This document shows, one piece after another, positions 1-12,195 of a DNA stretch of 64,000 nucleotides. Origin of the DNA: Isoetes taiwanensis (taxonomy: Eukaryota; Streptophyta; Lycopodiopsida; Isoetales; Isoetaceae); contig JAJEKV010000032.1 in NCBI GenBank assembly GCA_021234155.1, positions 13,406,283 through 13,470,282 of the forward strand, in the 5' to 3' direction. The notes under the pieces are model-generated. The model ran no database searches. It worked only from the letters and a program-made list of their open reading frames with translations, and was not told the DNA's origin. A program made the translations under genes and the position numbers. Every line of letters begins with the position of its first letter. Positions within the stretch are counted from its first letter, which is position 1.

Positions 1-3000
1 GTGCAGCAAAATCCATCTGAATGTAGTGATCTTTGGAGCTCCATAGTTTTTCCAGCCTTTAGCACATACTGAAGCTAAAGTGTCTTCATCACAAGGCCAG
101 AGGGAGCATACTCTTGATTGTGTGTTGCCCAGCAGAGCACTATATATGTCCTTAACTGAATAGGTCTCCTTGTTGTTTAAGGTCCAACTATTGGAGGCAG
201 CTGCCATATTCTGGAGGTTCTTAATCAGTCCCATGATCTTATTGAAAATCTTTTTGTCTAAGGCTGAACCTTTTATTCTTTGTTTCACTTCCTCCCAGGT
301 AGTCCATCCGCTGTCTTCCTCACACCATAAGTCCCCAAAGCATTTATAACTAGCCATGAACCACTGCATGTACTTCTGTGGGTGTTGGAGAGCCAGGCAA
401 CCAACTGTTTGGGGAGCCAGATCAGGGTGCCAGAAAATTTTAATATCCTTGCATCTAGCATCAACCACTGGTGGCCTGTAGCAAAGAGATGCCTGATTCC
501 AGGCTTGCAACATTCTCCTAATGATAGGAGAAGTATTTGAACATGGGACTAGTTGGAAAAAGGCAGAATCAGGGAGGCAATGTTTCAGAGTTTTGCTACC
601 AACAGGGTGGGATTCCTCCACCCAGTATTTAACCAGTTTCAGAGCAGGGGAGGGGGGGTTTGCATGAATAGCTCTGTAGATTATTTTTGTAGCCAAGGCT
701 TGAGCTTGCAGAAATAAATCCTTACAACCGAGCCCTCCTAGTTTCTTTGGTTTGATGAGATCAGCCCAAGCCACTTTGTGCTTTTCTTGCCATATGAACT
801 TCCTGATTGCTGTTTCTATTTGTTTATAGGAACATTTATCTGCCACTATAGCTGAGGAGAAGTAGACATGTGTACTGGCAATCACAGAGTTAGCTATCTC
901 AACCCTACCAGCCAGAGATAATGAGGAAGGGTATTGCAAGAGTTTCCTTTTGATTCTTGTGACAATAGGTTCCCATAGGCCATGGATTGTACTATTGAGT
1001 GCTATAGGTATGTTCAAGATTTTTGTGGCAGCATCCTTCTTGAGAACCTGAATATCCAGCATCCTATTTGTCTGTGCATCCAAGAGAATTGCACATTTAT
1101 CTTTATTCAACCACACCCCAGAAACCTGCCCAAACCTATCCATTGCATCAAGGAAATGTCTGAGACTATGGTCATCATCTTTGAGAAAGACAAAGGTATC
1201 ATCTGCATATTGCATTATGACAAAGCTGCCCTGATCCTTTGGGAAGTTGAGACAATTAATCATTTTTTGAGCATGCAGATGGTGTGCAAGCCTTGTAACG
1301 ATCTCTGCAACAATTAGGAAAAGATAAGGTGCCAGGGGGCAGCCTTGTCTTACCCCCCTCTTGCATTGAAAAAGTTTGGTAGGGGTTCCATTTATAAGTA
1401 ATGCTGAGGCAACTGTATCATTGAAACTCCAGACCTTCCTATATGTGTTTTCAGAGAAGCCTATGTGAGCCATGGCCTTTTGGAGGAATTGCCAGCTGAT
1501 TGTATCATAGGCACGTTTGAAATCAAGTTTGAGCAACATGCAGCCTTGATTTGAAAGTTTGTTCCAGTGCAATCCTTCAGAGGCTCCAAGGTAGTTGTCC
1601 AGAATACTTCTAGTTGGGAGGAAGGCAGATTGGCAAGGATCTATTACTGTTTGTAAATGAGGGCATAGTCTATTTGCCAATATTTTTGCCAAGATCTTAT
1701 AGGAGGTGTTTGTTAGTGATATTGGTCTCCAATCCCCTAAGACTTCTGGATTTTCCACTTTGGGAATTAAGGCCATGTGCCCTGCATTAATGGCAGGGGG
1801 CAATTTATTGACCTTCCAAGCCCCTTGGATAAAAAAGGTAATATCCTCCTTCATAATCTCCCGAAATTCAGTGTAAAACTCTGGGGGGGAGCCCATCTGG
1901 ACCCGGGCTCTTCCCTATAGCCATGGATTTGAGAGTGTCCCAAATTTCTCTTTCAGTTGGTACTACAAGCAGGTCATCATCCTTGATCTGTTGGGTAGCT
2001 GGGGGGATATCTTCAAAGAACTTCTGAAGAATATCCTCTTGAACAGACTGACTGTCAAAAATATTTGAATATTCCTTATAGAAATATTCTTCAATGTCCT
2101 TCTGCTTGTCAATTGTCATACCCTGTGAGGTTTTAACTTTTGTAATACCATTATTGCTGACCCTGTTCTTGGCTGCCCTGAAGAAATATGCTGAACTGCC
2201 TTTGTCCATGGAATTTATATGTTTACATTTGCTTTTGATTGCCAGAGATTTGGCCTCCTCTTCCTCAATATGTTTAACTTTACTCTCCAGTTCGAGTTCC
2301 TGTTTTTGGAGTTCCTGATTGTCTTTATCAGTAAAGAGTGCTGTCCTAATCTCCTTCATCTGTTTGTAAACCACATATTTCTGTTCCTTCCTTTTCCTGA
2401 ACCATTCTCTGCCCCAGGATTAATCCAACCTTTTGCCTGTTTCATCTTTCCAAGGAAAGAATTAATAGAGCCACGGTGCTTTGAACCTTAGGGAGACTGT
2501 TGTAGAATTCCTGGAAAGCATTGCAGAAAGATTTCATCTTTAGCAATTCAGTGTTCATCTTAAAAGGAATATTGGAACCCCCCTTGGTTGAATTAGCTGA
2601 GTTCTCTAATATCTGTGGGAAGTGGTCAGATATTGAAGAGCTAATATCACTGGAAACAATCATATTGTCCCATGAGGGCAGGATTTTGTTGCAGATATAA
2701 TATCTATCACAAGCAATATGTTCTATCCTCACCTTTCCTTTTGTTACTCCAAGAGTACACATTAGAGGAGGAGGGTGGAATATGGCAGAAATGTACCATC
2801 AGTTGGTCCCAAGCAATTTTCTCTTTCTTATTCATATTGATTCTTCTGCCCAGCTTTTGATCCCAACTGGGAGTATTATTGAAATCTCCTGCTAACAATA
2901 GGTTTGGAATATGCCCATTTCTAGAGATCCACTCATTCATCCATTGAGTTGCTCTTTCTGCAGGCTCTGTAGAATCATATACATTAAGTATAGCAGTTGG

Positions 3001-3297
3001 TTTCCCTTCTATTTCAAGAACTACCACTGTCCACCTGCCTGAACTGTGAGAGAATTTGCAAAGGCTTTTGAATCCTCTCCAAATAGTGCAGGTACCCCCT
3101 CGAGTTCCGTCAGCTGCGGTCCAGATTGAATCACTATTTGGATCCACCCAACTACCTAGTCTTTCTAATTCAAAGGAGGGTAGCTTGTGTTCTTGGAGGA
3201 GAATAATGTTGGCTTTTAATTCCCTAAGGGCAATGATTGCTCTTTTTCTCTTGAGAGGTCCTTTTATGCCTCTCATATTCCAAGATACAATTTTCAT
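1..3297 (-). pseudogene. LINE ORF2: endonuclease and reverse transcriptase, frameshifted, partial
   Basis: ORF2 starts at the ATG at 3297-3295 with a typical APE endonuclease opening (MKIVSWNMRG) and has a GDFN motif near residue 140. It copies element RNA at a nicked target. A frameshift near 2740 follows the SNKRKGE stretch, a second lies near 2400-2440, and a third is an extra base in a run of seven G (plus strand, 1883-1889) just after SPGPDG. Beyond that the minus frame stays open to position 1, with RGVRQGCPLAP, the catalytic YADD (1198-1209) and a conserved C-terminal region. The homopolymer frameshift could be a real mutation or an assembly error. It shares one base with the ORF1 stop. 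Confidence 0.92.
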
Positions 3298-5322
3298 TAG
3301 GCAGGATATTTTATCCTTTCCTTCACCCTCAAATTCAGGGCAGGACTATCCAAAGGGAAGGAAACTTTTTTGATCCTCTTCTTAGTTGTAAGAGGAGTAA
3401 AAAACACCTCTGTTTCCTGCCCAATTGTAGATGGGACATAGGATGTCTGGGTATCCTGCAGGGACTCAAGGCTGTCATCATCTGTGAACTTAATTTCTTC
3501 AGTACCTCCTGTGTCACTGTCCTCTGTACAGTCCATTGGGGATTTAGTAAAAAATTTGTACTCTTGGTTTGCTAGATCCCCTTCTTTTTCCTCAGCCTCT
3601 ATTATTTGCATCAGAACATCATGCATATCTGGTGCTTCATTGAAATTCAACTGGGCAAGTGTCATGGGGGAGATATTCCCTCTTGAAGCTTCTCCCTTTA
3701 AGTACAGAGTGCCTCCAGCAGATATATCCGAGTCAGAGGACTCTGGATATTCATTGATTGGTGGTAGCTCGGGCTCTTCAATAGTTATTGTGTTTCTTCT
3801 CTGTACATGGGCTGATGTGATAATGATATCTGTATTTTCTTTAGTCTTACCCTTTAGATTATCCCTTCCCAATCCTTGGCCAGAAGGACTTGGAGGTCTC
3901 TTGATCTGATCACAACCAGTTCCCTGGCCTACTGGAGTTACAAGCATTTGGGGTTTACCCAATTCTTGGCCAGCTGGTCTTATAGGTCTACTGATGTGAT
4001 CAGGATCAATTCCCTGGCCTTCTGGAGTTATAAGTATTTGGTTCTGGGTTTTGCCTTGGCCACTTGGGCTTATAGGAACCATGGGCTGGTTGTCCACTTC
4101 CTGGCCTTGTGGGCTTACAAGGACCTTGAACTGGTTGACCAATTTCATATCCTGAAATTTCCTTTTCCATTCTTGTTTGACTTTCTTTTTGAAAACTGTG
4201 GCTTGTTCAGTTTCCTGTTGAGTGGCCCTCTGTTTTTGCTTTTTGGCCTTCCTCCTGGCACTCCCATTCATATTCTTCTTCCTGGGATCCTTGACCAGTG
4301 TCCAATTATCTTTGGTCATTGGATTCTGGATAGCTTTGGGGTCCGAGTATCCGGTCTCTGGGAAGGTTGAATTTTGTGCTGGCATGGTTTTTCCAGGGTT
4401 AGCCAGCTGGTTTCCCATCCATTTCCCCCTGCAAACACCTCCTCCATGTAACCTTAATCCACATACATTGCATGGAAGGGGGAGTCCATACCATTTCAGG
4501 TTCAAAGTTTTTGTTTTCCCAAAATAATCCTTGTATTCTATGGAGCTTGGGATGGGCTTGAGTATGTCCAGTTGAGTCCAGATTCTAGGGGCCCTTTCTG
4601 CTACAGTCTCACACCAGGGTTTTGAAAAGCTCCTCGTGCCAGTATATAGGGCTGAGGTTTTGGACAGAGCAGTAAGCTGGGTGAAAAAGCTCATCCATAT
4701 TGTGGGGATCGAATTTTGGGTTCCATTTTTGGAAGAATATCTGAGTATTGGCTTTTTGTATGGTCCCCTGTTTTAAAAGTGTTTGTACTGATTTGGTGGT
4801 CCCACATTCAGTAATAAAAAAAGGAAATTCCAACCAGTACATGCCAATCTGCTTGTCTATTTTAAGAAGCTCGTTTCTGATAAAGGTTAGGTTGACTCCT
4901 TCATGCCTGAGACAACCAATCACAGCCTTGCTCTCTAGATCTTTTAATCTATTTGGAATGTATGAATGAGCTAGCTTAGGCTGTGGTATCCCGCCCTGCA
5001 GTCGAGTTTGGACTCTATGCCCCATCGCTTTCGGTATGATCCAGTCGCCTACCGTGAAGAAGGTCTATTCTTTAGGATCAACTGGACCACCCTTTCCTTT
5101 AGATATTGTCCTTATCAGTTCAATCATTTCCATTTTCATTTTCTCTGTCAGTCCTTTAAAAAAACCATTCCATTCCTCTGCATAATCCGTACCATTCTGT
5201 CCCCCTGTCGATTCAGTCCTGCCATGGGCCCCTGCGGCCACTATCTCTGAGCCCACCCCTGTTGGGCAGAGCAAAGGTCCCCCTTTCGGACCATTTCCTA
5301 CAATCTGTCCCATCCGTGCCAT
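3297..5322 (-). pseudogene. LINE ORF1, CCHC nucleic-acid-binding protein, broken
   Basis: This is the upstream ORF of the LINE, presumed to coat element RNA. Reading from an ATG at 5322, the frame meets an in-frame TAG at 5065-5067 and then continues in the same frame to about 4609. A frameshift between about 4609 and 4694 leads into a 465-residue stretch ending at 3297. That stretch contains a CCHC knuckle (CNVCGLRLHGGGVC, C-x2-C-x4-H-x4-C, about residues 75-88), a lysine/arginine-rich stretch (about 138-180), and six P-x-G-Q motifs spaced 14-16 residues apart (about 195-273), then an acidic C-terminal part. The stop TAA overlaps the ORF2 start. I cannot assign the N-terminal domain to a named family. 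Confidence 0.85.
3875..4144 (-). repeat. In-frame 90-bp tandem repeat inside LINE ORF1
   Basis: Three 90-bp units begin at 3875, 3965 and 4055 on the plus strand, each starting CTTGGCCA. Each unit is itself a dimer of about 45 bp and encodes two P-x-G-Q motifs. The period is a multiple of three, so copy number can change without breaking ORF1. Confidence 0.85.
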
Positions 5323-5429
5323 GATCCACTGTTCACTGTTGTTCCCTATTCGAACTTACCTAGCGCTCCCCTTGGCGCCATCGTCGAAGCCCAAGTCCGC
5401 CCAAGTATTCTTTTAGATGCAAAAATCCC

Positions 5430-5905
5430 CATGGACAATTTGGTCTCCGTGGATGTTAAAAAACCTATTTATCTATCCATCTATCTACCTACCTATCTAC
5501 CTACCTACCTACCTACCTATCTATCTATCTATCTTCTGATGGTGTATCAGATGGTTTTGCCTCATTGATTGAGGGAGTGCACCCATTAAATGTGAGCCAA
5601 GATTTGTCCTTTTCTATTACCAAAGAGTCAGATGTTCGTATTATAGAGGTTGATGAGTTCTTAAGATGGTCCCAGCTTGCAAAATATTAAGCAAATTTCA
5701 ATTCTTGTCTTAATCTTTGGTTGGCTGCAATGGAGCATGGTCATCGTAGGCGCACTATCAGTCAAGCAATCATGATGAGGGCTGCTATGGCAGGGTAAAA
5801 TGGTCCTTGACGTGACTTTAGAGGCGATACGATATATTATAGCACAAATGTATGAATGGCCATCTTCATTAACCTTGCTTTTGAGTTTTTCAGAAGTTGC
5901 TTATT
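5430..5905. repeat. Dispersed repeat, copy 1 (pairs with 41.65 kb)
   Basis: From the motif CCATGGACAATTTGG to the T-rich stretch near 5900, the sequence matches 41648-42104 in the same orientation, including an internal GATA/TATC microsatellite. The match stops on the left where the LINE begins and on the right where different DNA follows in each copy. The element type is unknown. No clear coding content. Confidence 0.85.
5463..5533. repeat. TATC/TACC microsatellite
   Basis: Runs of ctat, ctac and ctatc units are shared, with different length, by the paralogous copy at about 41686-41733. The array therefore predates the duplication. Confidence 0.9.
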
Positions 5906-5944
5906 TTTTTTAGCAGGCTTGCTTTTTCTCCCCTAGAACAATCC

Positions 5945-7440
5945 CTGCAATTCAAACATATTTATATGCACTGCCACATCAACACAATTGATGAGATCCG
6001 TTGGATCTTCATATAATTTTAGATCTAAGGTTCAATATGTGTAGCAAAATAACGGGGGTTCCAGGGAGATTTTATATGGATGTAAAAATAACAATTCCTG
6101 AAATCATAGATGATATATTCTTTAAAACAATTGAATAGGTTGTTATAAAAAAAATATATATATAGATTCAAGATAAAAAATAATCACATTAACTCATTGG
6201 GTACATTGGTTAAAGTAGTCTTATTAGGATATTGAGTTATTTTGGTAAAGGTTCAAGCCCCTGTATTTCATATTCTAAAATCTTAAGCAATGCCCATAAA
6301 GCATCCCACAAGAAAAGTAAAAATCATGGTCGTGCGTCGCCACTGTATTTCTGCATTACTAACACTGAAAAACAATCATAAAAAACAAACATTCCAAGTC
6401 AGTGGCTGGTTGTTTACATGTGCAACATGACAGGCATCTTGAAATTGAGGGCCCAGGTGGGGGAGGGATCCAAGGGTACCGATGGGAGATGAGATCACTG
6501 GCGATGAGATGTTGACGAAGAGGCATCTTGAAATTGAGGGCCCCGGGGGGGGGGGAGGGGGAGGGAGGGAGAGGATCCAAGGGTATTGATGGGAGATGAG
6601 ATACTGCTGATGAAAAGTTGACGAATAGCATCCTCAAAATACACGCATCTTGCACGAGAATCCTGCACGAGCATTCTCACAATGGGCGTGCATCCCTTTG
6701 ATGAATGTATACAACATCACTAACATTGTTGCAACTCCATCAACACAAATCTTTACTTTGATGATATTGCCGTCGGGTTACATGTTGGGCATTGCGTGCC
6801 AAGTTTGTAGGCAAAGTGATAGATCAAAGTGGCTCTGGTTATCAGCAGATGGGACTACCAAATCTTAGCAGATTGATACAAATATGGACGAAGTTTTAGA
6901 TATCTTGGAGGGCATACTTATCCGGAGAGCCACCACCCTGCTGCAAGCAAACCTGCTCTCTTCCATCCTACTTATTTCTAGTATCTAGATAATAATATTA
7001 TGCTCCTGTCTTAAATCCGACATCTTTTGATTGGTTTTCTATTGACTCTGTCCTTTTTTTTCCAGTTTTATGCTTGAATTAGGTCTTTAAATGGCTCTAA
7101 AACACTTGAAAAGGATTTTGTGCAATGAATTGAGTAATGTTATCTTTGAGTTAGTTATGAAGTTGATTTGAGTGATTTAAACAAATCACGCAGTTGATTT
7201 TGAATGATTATGGGGCAATAGAATAGAAGGGTTTTTATCGTTAGAGCTGGCCGTATGATCATTTTTCCATTACTTGTTAAAATAAAGTTGGAGCCAGTTT
7301 GGAATCTTCCACTCCGGCAAGTTGATCCAAGCAAGGAAGCAAGTTTGCTAGAAGGTTGTTCCCCTTTTTGAATCCCAAGTGGTGTTGCCCCGGTTCAAAT
7401 CCTAGACCACTACTTGTCTTATTACTTTATTTTTTAGATT
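5945..7440. repeat. Dispersed 1.5-kb repeat, uninterrupted copy
   Basis: This stretch matches 51700-52092 followed by 58754-59770, i.e. the two flanks of the Ty3/gypsy element. It is the empty-site paralogue of that insertion: the unduplicated target GCATT is at 6353-6357. It contains a G-rich run near 6541-6570 and AT-rich anonymous DNA. The short open frames inside it are not supported as genes. Confidence 0.9.
6195..6285 (+). mobile_element. Possible tRNA-derived SINE head
   Basis: An A-box-like stretch (GGGTACATTGGTTAAAG) is followed about 50 bp later by a B-box-like stretch (GGTTCAAGCCCC), the spacing of an internal Pol III promoter. The paralogue at about 51940-51985 keeps both ends with an internal deletion. 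No folded tRNA is evident, so this is at most a SINE relic. Confidence 0.35.
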
Positions 7441-8837
7441 TTTTATTAGCACACCAGCCCTACCGGGCCTACAGCCTTTCCTCAAATTCTAGCCTATCCA
7501 CGTGTAATTTCCACCTCATCAAAATCTAAAGTGGCATCAATCTACACCATTGAATCTCTAGCTTCATAAATCAAGGGTCGAGAAAATTAGAAAATAGCCA
7601 AGAAAATAGAACGGAGATAGGATGAGTCGCAATCCCTCTCCCAATTCCCTATTTTATTTCTCCTCCTTTCCATTTCTTCCCTGCCTCCTCCGTTTCCTGC
7701 TTCTTTCCATCAATTCATCGCCTCTCTGTTTCCATCTTTTTGCTATGGCGTTTTTACCCTGGCTTTGCTCTGTTTTGCATTTTTCCGTGTTCTTCTGTCC
7801 GCTTGGGCATTTTTGGGGCTTTTCGCGGCTATGGCGGATCCTTTAATCGACTCTCTGTAGAGCCATTTCGGCTATTTAAAATCTGCAATATTGATAGCTT
7901 GCCGATCGCGCCAATCATGTCCGCATTTGTTCTATTGTGTTATCCTTTCGATTAATCGCACATTTTACGGTGTGGTGAAGGCTTCTTTAAGCCCGGGGTA
8001 GGGCGTGTGTGTTGTCCTCGGTTTTGGCTTTGCCATCTCATGGGGCTGTTGTGTAGCTCTTCTAGACTTCTTGATTGCTTCATCATTGCTCTTAGGCGTT
8101 TCATTTTCAGTAGCATCGCCCGGGTGACCAAGCCGGGATTTAGTAGTAAGGTTTTCATTGCGAGCATTTTCATTCATTTTCCATCCATTCCCTTTCCATT
8201 CATTTTCCTATTTGTTTCCCTCAACGGGACGATCTTTTCGGTCATGGCCTTGGTCGGTTTTGTGCCTTTGAGTCTTGTGGCGGAATTATGTTTTGGTGTT
8301 GTAGAATGTCGGATGGATTTGCGGCACTCTTAAATAAGCCTTTAGACTACGGAGGTTTTTTTGTTGGTGGCGGGTTTACCTTTGCGAGAACTCTTTATAT
8401 AAATGATGTGAAAGCGAGTTGCTTGGGACACTATTTAAATTGAGAACATTTCAATGGTAATCTTCTTCTTATTGAATTCATTTGTTAAGATATTATGTCT
8501 CTTTGCTAGATGAGTAGACATCTAGGCTTATCATTTAATTATTTGGCGTAATTAAATGCAGCTTGATAGTTAATTCGGACACATACATCGTTCTTGGGTT
8601 AAGACTCCATCTTTTATTCTTTGCTTTAGAAATCATTTTTATCTGAGGCCTCGGCTAGGGAAGGTGATGTTAATGCCCAACGAATGTTTGGTTGATGTGC
8701 CGATCTTTTTGTGTCTTACCTTATTCATGGGTATTACCCTTGCTAGCTGGCCAGGATCAGTAGGTATTATCTGGGTTTTTATCTCCAGTTACATCCAAAA
8801 TGACAGCTCCAGGTTTCCTCCTTTTTCCATCTAGAAT
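7441..8837. other. Anonymous region, no supported gene
   Basis: A somewhat GC-richer patch (about 7600-8400) has several short overlapping ORFs on both strands and CT-rich stretches, resembling a 5' leader or promoter region. None of the translations is recognisable and none shows domain structure. I see no RNA gene. Confidence 0.5.
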
Positions 8838-9097
8838 TTGCTTAGTCAACCAAGAAACAAATCCCGATGTTTGTATCTTTGCGAGAATATTGTCAATTGT
8901 TTCTCTTTGATGTTTTATGAACAATCTAGTTTTACCTTGGGGCTAATTTCTTGTGGTTGCAGCAGTGGAGAAACAAGTACATTTATTCCTAGAGATATTT
9001 TCATGTCAAGTCTTAATTTTACGCATTCCTTTGGCAGGATTTATCAGCTGATATTTTCACTTACTGGCTCAGACATTTGTAATTAGCACATTTAATA

Positions 9098-9245
9098 ATG
9101 GCTTTGGGTCAAACTTGAAGTGTCTGAATCTGGAAGGTAGTATAAACTGTATTATGGACAGAGAATTATTGATCCTTGGCAAGGCATGTGAAATGTTGTC
9201 TTGTTTCACACATTGCACAAGCTTGTCTTTAAGTAAGTACTTTAC
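9098..9245 (+). pseudogene. Possible F-box/LRR-type exon remnant
   Basis: One frame reads LKCLNLEG, then an IMDRELLILGKACEMLS stretch. This resembles the leucine-rich repeats of AMN1/F-box LRR proteins (L-x2-L-x-L-x-G, then IxDxxLxxLxxxC). A donor-like GTAAGT follows. The resemblance covers only one or two repeats and no flanking LRRs were found, so it is a weak call. Confidence 0.3.
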
Positions 9246-9856
9246 TGCTGACTCATTTGATTCATTTGATTGTCGGTAGATAAAATCGACACATCGCATA
9301 TCTCAATTAACATTATTTATCATATGACTTTGGTGATGTGTCACTTTATAGCTCACCATGTGTACGCTAATGTATATTATAAAGGCACACACCCCACTTG
9401 TAGTTAGTTCGTTTTCTCCCCGCTTGTATGTTGCTTACGCTTTGATCACTACCATTTGACGGGATCTCTTCTTTCTAGCTATTCAAATACCTCTATAGCA
9501 TTGTTGTTATTTCTTTTTCTTTGTCCAGTAATATTGGGAAATGATATGTTTTGGCGAGGCAAAATGCGGTTTGTGGTTCAATTTGAATGTTGTCTACTCT
9601 CATAATTGACTAAATTGTGGTTACGATCATCCAAGGTTGTTTCTACACGGTCCATCTTTTTACTCGCTTATACATTTTCTTTCATTTGGCTCGTGATTCC
9701 TTAAGTATTATTGCCCATAAGCTGGTGTGGCCTTTTCCGGCGAAAATTGAGGTTTGTGTATTACTTGTATTTTTGCATTTATAAAGTTTTATAAAGCAGG
9801 TCCCTCGCCGACGTCGATAATGCGAATATATAGCAAGTTCTATGATTTTTTTTCAG

Positions 9857-9954
9857 ATACTGAGGAATGTGCTCAACCAACATCTTGGCGGAGCATCATG
9901 CCTTCGAATCTACGTCTGGCTGGCTCGAAATTCTAACATTGCGGCACAATATAG
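9857..9954 (+). other. Exon-like segment, unknown protein
   Basis: A pyrimidine tract ending TTTCAG precedes an open frame (ILRNVLNQHLGG... RIYVWLARNSN...) that ends in a GT donor at 9955. The codon use looks protein-like and the frame is closed by plausible splice sites, but I do not recognise the protein. It may belong with the exon-like stretch at 10498-10624. Confidence 0.35.
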
Positions 9955-10497
9955 GTTTGACAATCTTATTAACACCATAAAATACCGGATGTTATACCAC
10001 GAATAGACATTTCGAAAGTGTTTGCAAGATGGTGATATAAGGATGACAAGTATGTTTTGTGAGCGGAAATATTATTAGTACATAATAAAGTGAATGGAAT
10101 GTTGCAAAAGAAATATTTATGATATATATGATGTCTTTGAAAACATTTCAAAATTTGGATATGTAAATAGTGGCTCGTTACATTTGTGTATGCGGACTGG
10201 CTTGCCAAGAAGTTTTATAAGTGATGCCATCCTTAAGGTGCGTTACACTCTCTAGCACGCAAGTTATTTATGCAAGTTATTATATGTATTATTTCTTAAT
10301 TCGGGTTCGGTTATTTTAAGGGGATTATTACATTTGCAGCTACTGTCTTAAGAAGCTTGCATCTTGACTTATACAATTGTCTGGAGAGGGGGGTATGAAA
10401 CACCTCATGTAAGCCAACCCTCATAGTGGTGGAAGGTTTTGAAGCAAATCTTTATTTGTCTGGTAATGCTTAACTTGCCTTTGGCAGGGATCAGCAT

Positions 10498-10624
10498 GGA
10501 GATCTCTGTATCTTGTCAAGCTCTCTTGCTGCAAAGTTGTTGATAAAGTGCTTCAAAATTACACACAACTTCTCAAAGGGAGTTGCCACAGTGATTCTAT
10601 TGTACTTGAACGCAGCAAAACGAG
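10498..10624 (+). other. Exon-like segment, unknown protein
   Basis: An acceptor TTGGCAG at 10491-10497 is followed by an open frame (SAWRSLYLVKLSCCKVVDK...) and a GTTAAG donor at 10625. It is the same strand as the candidate exon at 9857-9954, about 540 bp upstream. No family is recognised. Confidence 0.35.
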
Positions 10625-11029
10625 GTTAAGGACAACCATTGTAAAATCAGAATATTGAAAAAAGGCAATGTCAATAATACTACAACACTCTTGTTGGGCA
10701 CTTCATTAATTCATTGTCAGAATAGAGTGACGCACATGTGAGTAATAACATTTTCTGCATATTAAGGCATGCCATTATACCATAATGTGCTTGATTCAAT
10801 TTACCATAATGTATATGAAATGTATACGAGAGACATTTAAGCTTCCTTTATGAAGAGGATTTACTGCCAAAGAGCGAGTACGTAGACAGGTTAAATTGTG
10901 GAGAGGTTAACAGCAATTTAGGAATGTTGTTCATGCTACATCACTTAAATTTTTTGTTACCACTCCTTAAAAGAGGGCTTCCAAATTAACAATTGTATTA
11001 TTTTCTTATATTAATGAATATGATATCAC

Positions 11030-11077
11030 ATCAAATGTGTGGGACATAATGGCATCAAATGTGTGGGACATAATGGC
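11030..11077. repeat. 24-bp tandem duplication
   Basis: Two adjacent copies of a unit that starts ATCAAATGTGTGGGAC and ends ATAATGGC; no mismatch seen. Confidence 0.9.
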
Positions 11078-11230
11078 ATGTAAGTTATCTTTACTACTTT
11101 TTCGGAGGGGATTGCTCCGTCCTTAGATGGAGGCTTAGTTGTAGAATATGCCTTTATATCTCAAAATTCAGGCCATGTAAAGTGACATCTAGCTTAGAAT
11201 GCGTTGTACTTCACTACATCATTTTCATAA

Positions 11231-11455
11231 CATTAATAGAACCTAGTGGAAGTTTGAATCTTTTGGTTATAGCATGAATCATGGGGTCAAGCCTTCGAAA
11301 CATTAACACACCGAATGGAACTTTGAATCATTTGGTCATTAATAGAACCCAATGGAAGTATGAATCCTTTGGTCATAGCTTGAATCATGTGGTCAAGCAT
11401 CCAGAACATTAATAAGACCCAATGGAAGTTCGAATCCTTTGGTCATAGCTTGAAT
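11231..11455. repeat. Imperfect minisatellite, about four units
   Basis: Units contain ACATTAATAGAACC, a TGGAAG stretch, TTTGGTCATAGC and TGAATCATGTGGTCAAGC, with some units shortened. They are direct copies with scattered mismatches. Confidence 0.8.
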
Positions 11456-12195
11456 ATCTGGTCATAGCTCCAGCATTATACAAGATAAAAAAAAACCTTG
11501 TATTCAAGCCTAAGAAAACCTTGTAGGCAGAAGTCAGCTTCTTGTATGTAACCGTGCACTTCTGTTCCTGTTATTCAAGCAATTCACCACCACCCGAGCA
11601 GATCCTAATGTTTACAATTTATCTGGATGTTGAAAAGCCAGCGTCTACCCCTAAGTATAAGATCCATTTATACATAATAAAATATAACAAAACAGAGGAT
11701 CCATTCGTACATAATAAAATAGTTAAAACAACATTTGTCCTACTAGAGTTTTGGCATAGTGCCAAGAACTATACTTGTATTCCATGGTTTTATAATAGAT
11801 AAATAAATATATTGAGAAAATTGCCAATGAGTAAAAAGTCACAAACATATGAACAAACATAAACCTAACAAATTTTACCTTGCCAAAGCCTTCTGGTGTG
11901 CCTTTTGCTAGTTCTTTATACTCTCCCTATTTTTTTTTTAATTTTAGGGTTTAGTTTTAGCCATCCATCATGTTAAGTAACGTTTTACAAGCAATATGAG
12001 TCAATAAGCGCTTTGCTCTATTCCATTAGGTTCCCAAAATGTTGTTTGGGGGTCGTGTAACATAAGATTTTGCAAGGTTTAGCCATGTATTCGTATCAAA
12101 AAATGGTATTTTGCTGACTCACAAATTTGGGTTTGGTTTGGCAATGGTCGAATGGGGTGCATTGGTTTTTTTTGGGGAAGGGGTAATTTTTAGAA

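Larger units (their letters stand above)
1..5425 (-). mobile_element. L1-type LINE, 3' end beyond the window
   Basis: A non-LTR retrotransposon lies on the minus strand with ORF1 (about 5322-3297) followed by ORF2 (3297 to the left edge). ORF2 carries an APE-type endonuclease, then a reverse transcriptase, then the C-terminal region. The 5' end lies near 5425, because downstream sequence from about 5430 matches an independent repeat at 41.65 kb. The 3' UTR and poly(A) tail lie off the window. Both ORFs carry a few breaks but are otherwise well preserved, so the copy looks fairly recent. The element class is clear from domain order; the exact clade is not. Confidence 0.93.
10660..12180. other. 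Noncoding stretch with minisatellites
   Basis: AT-rich DNA without a supported gene. It holds a 24-bp direct duplication (11030-11077) and an imperfect minisatellite (11231-11455), described separately. The 86-residue frame at 11542-11802 has no recognisable features. Confidence 0.5.

Noticed and set aside
3484-4370. Plus-strand ORFs of 141 and 164 codons
   Set aside because: They are antisense shadows of the LINE ORF1.
7371-7412. GGTTCAAATCC flanked by AGTGGT/ACCACT as a tRNA
   Set aside because: Only a B-box-like motif and a short stem; no matching 5' half, and the paralogue at 59730 has lost the motif.
7952-8333. Overlapping ORFs on both strands (73, 70 and 108 codons)
   Set aside because: No recognisable domain and no splice or codon pattern favouring one frame.
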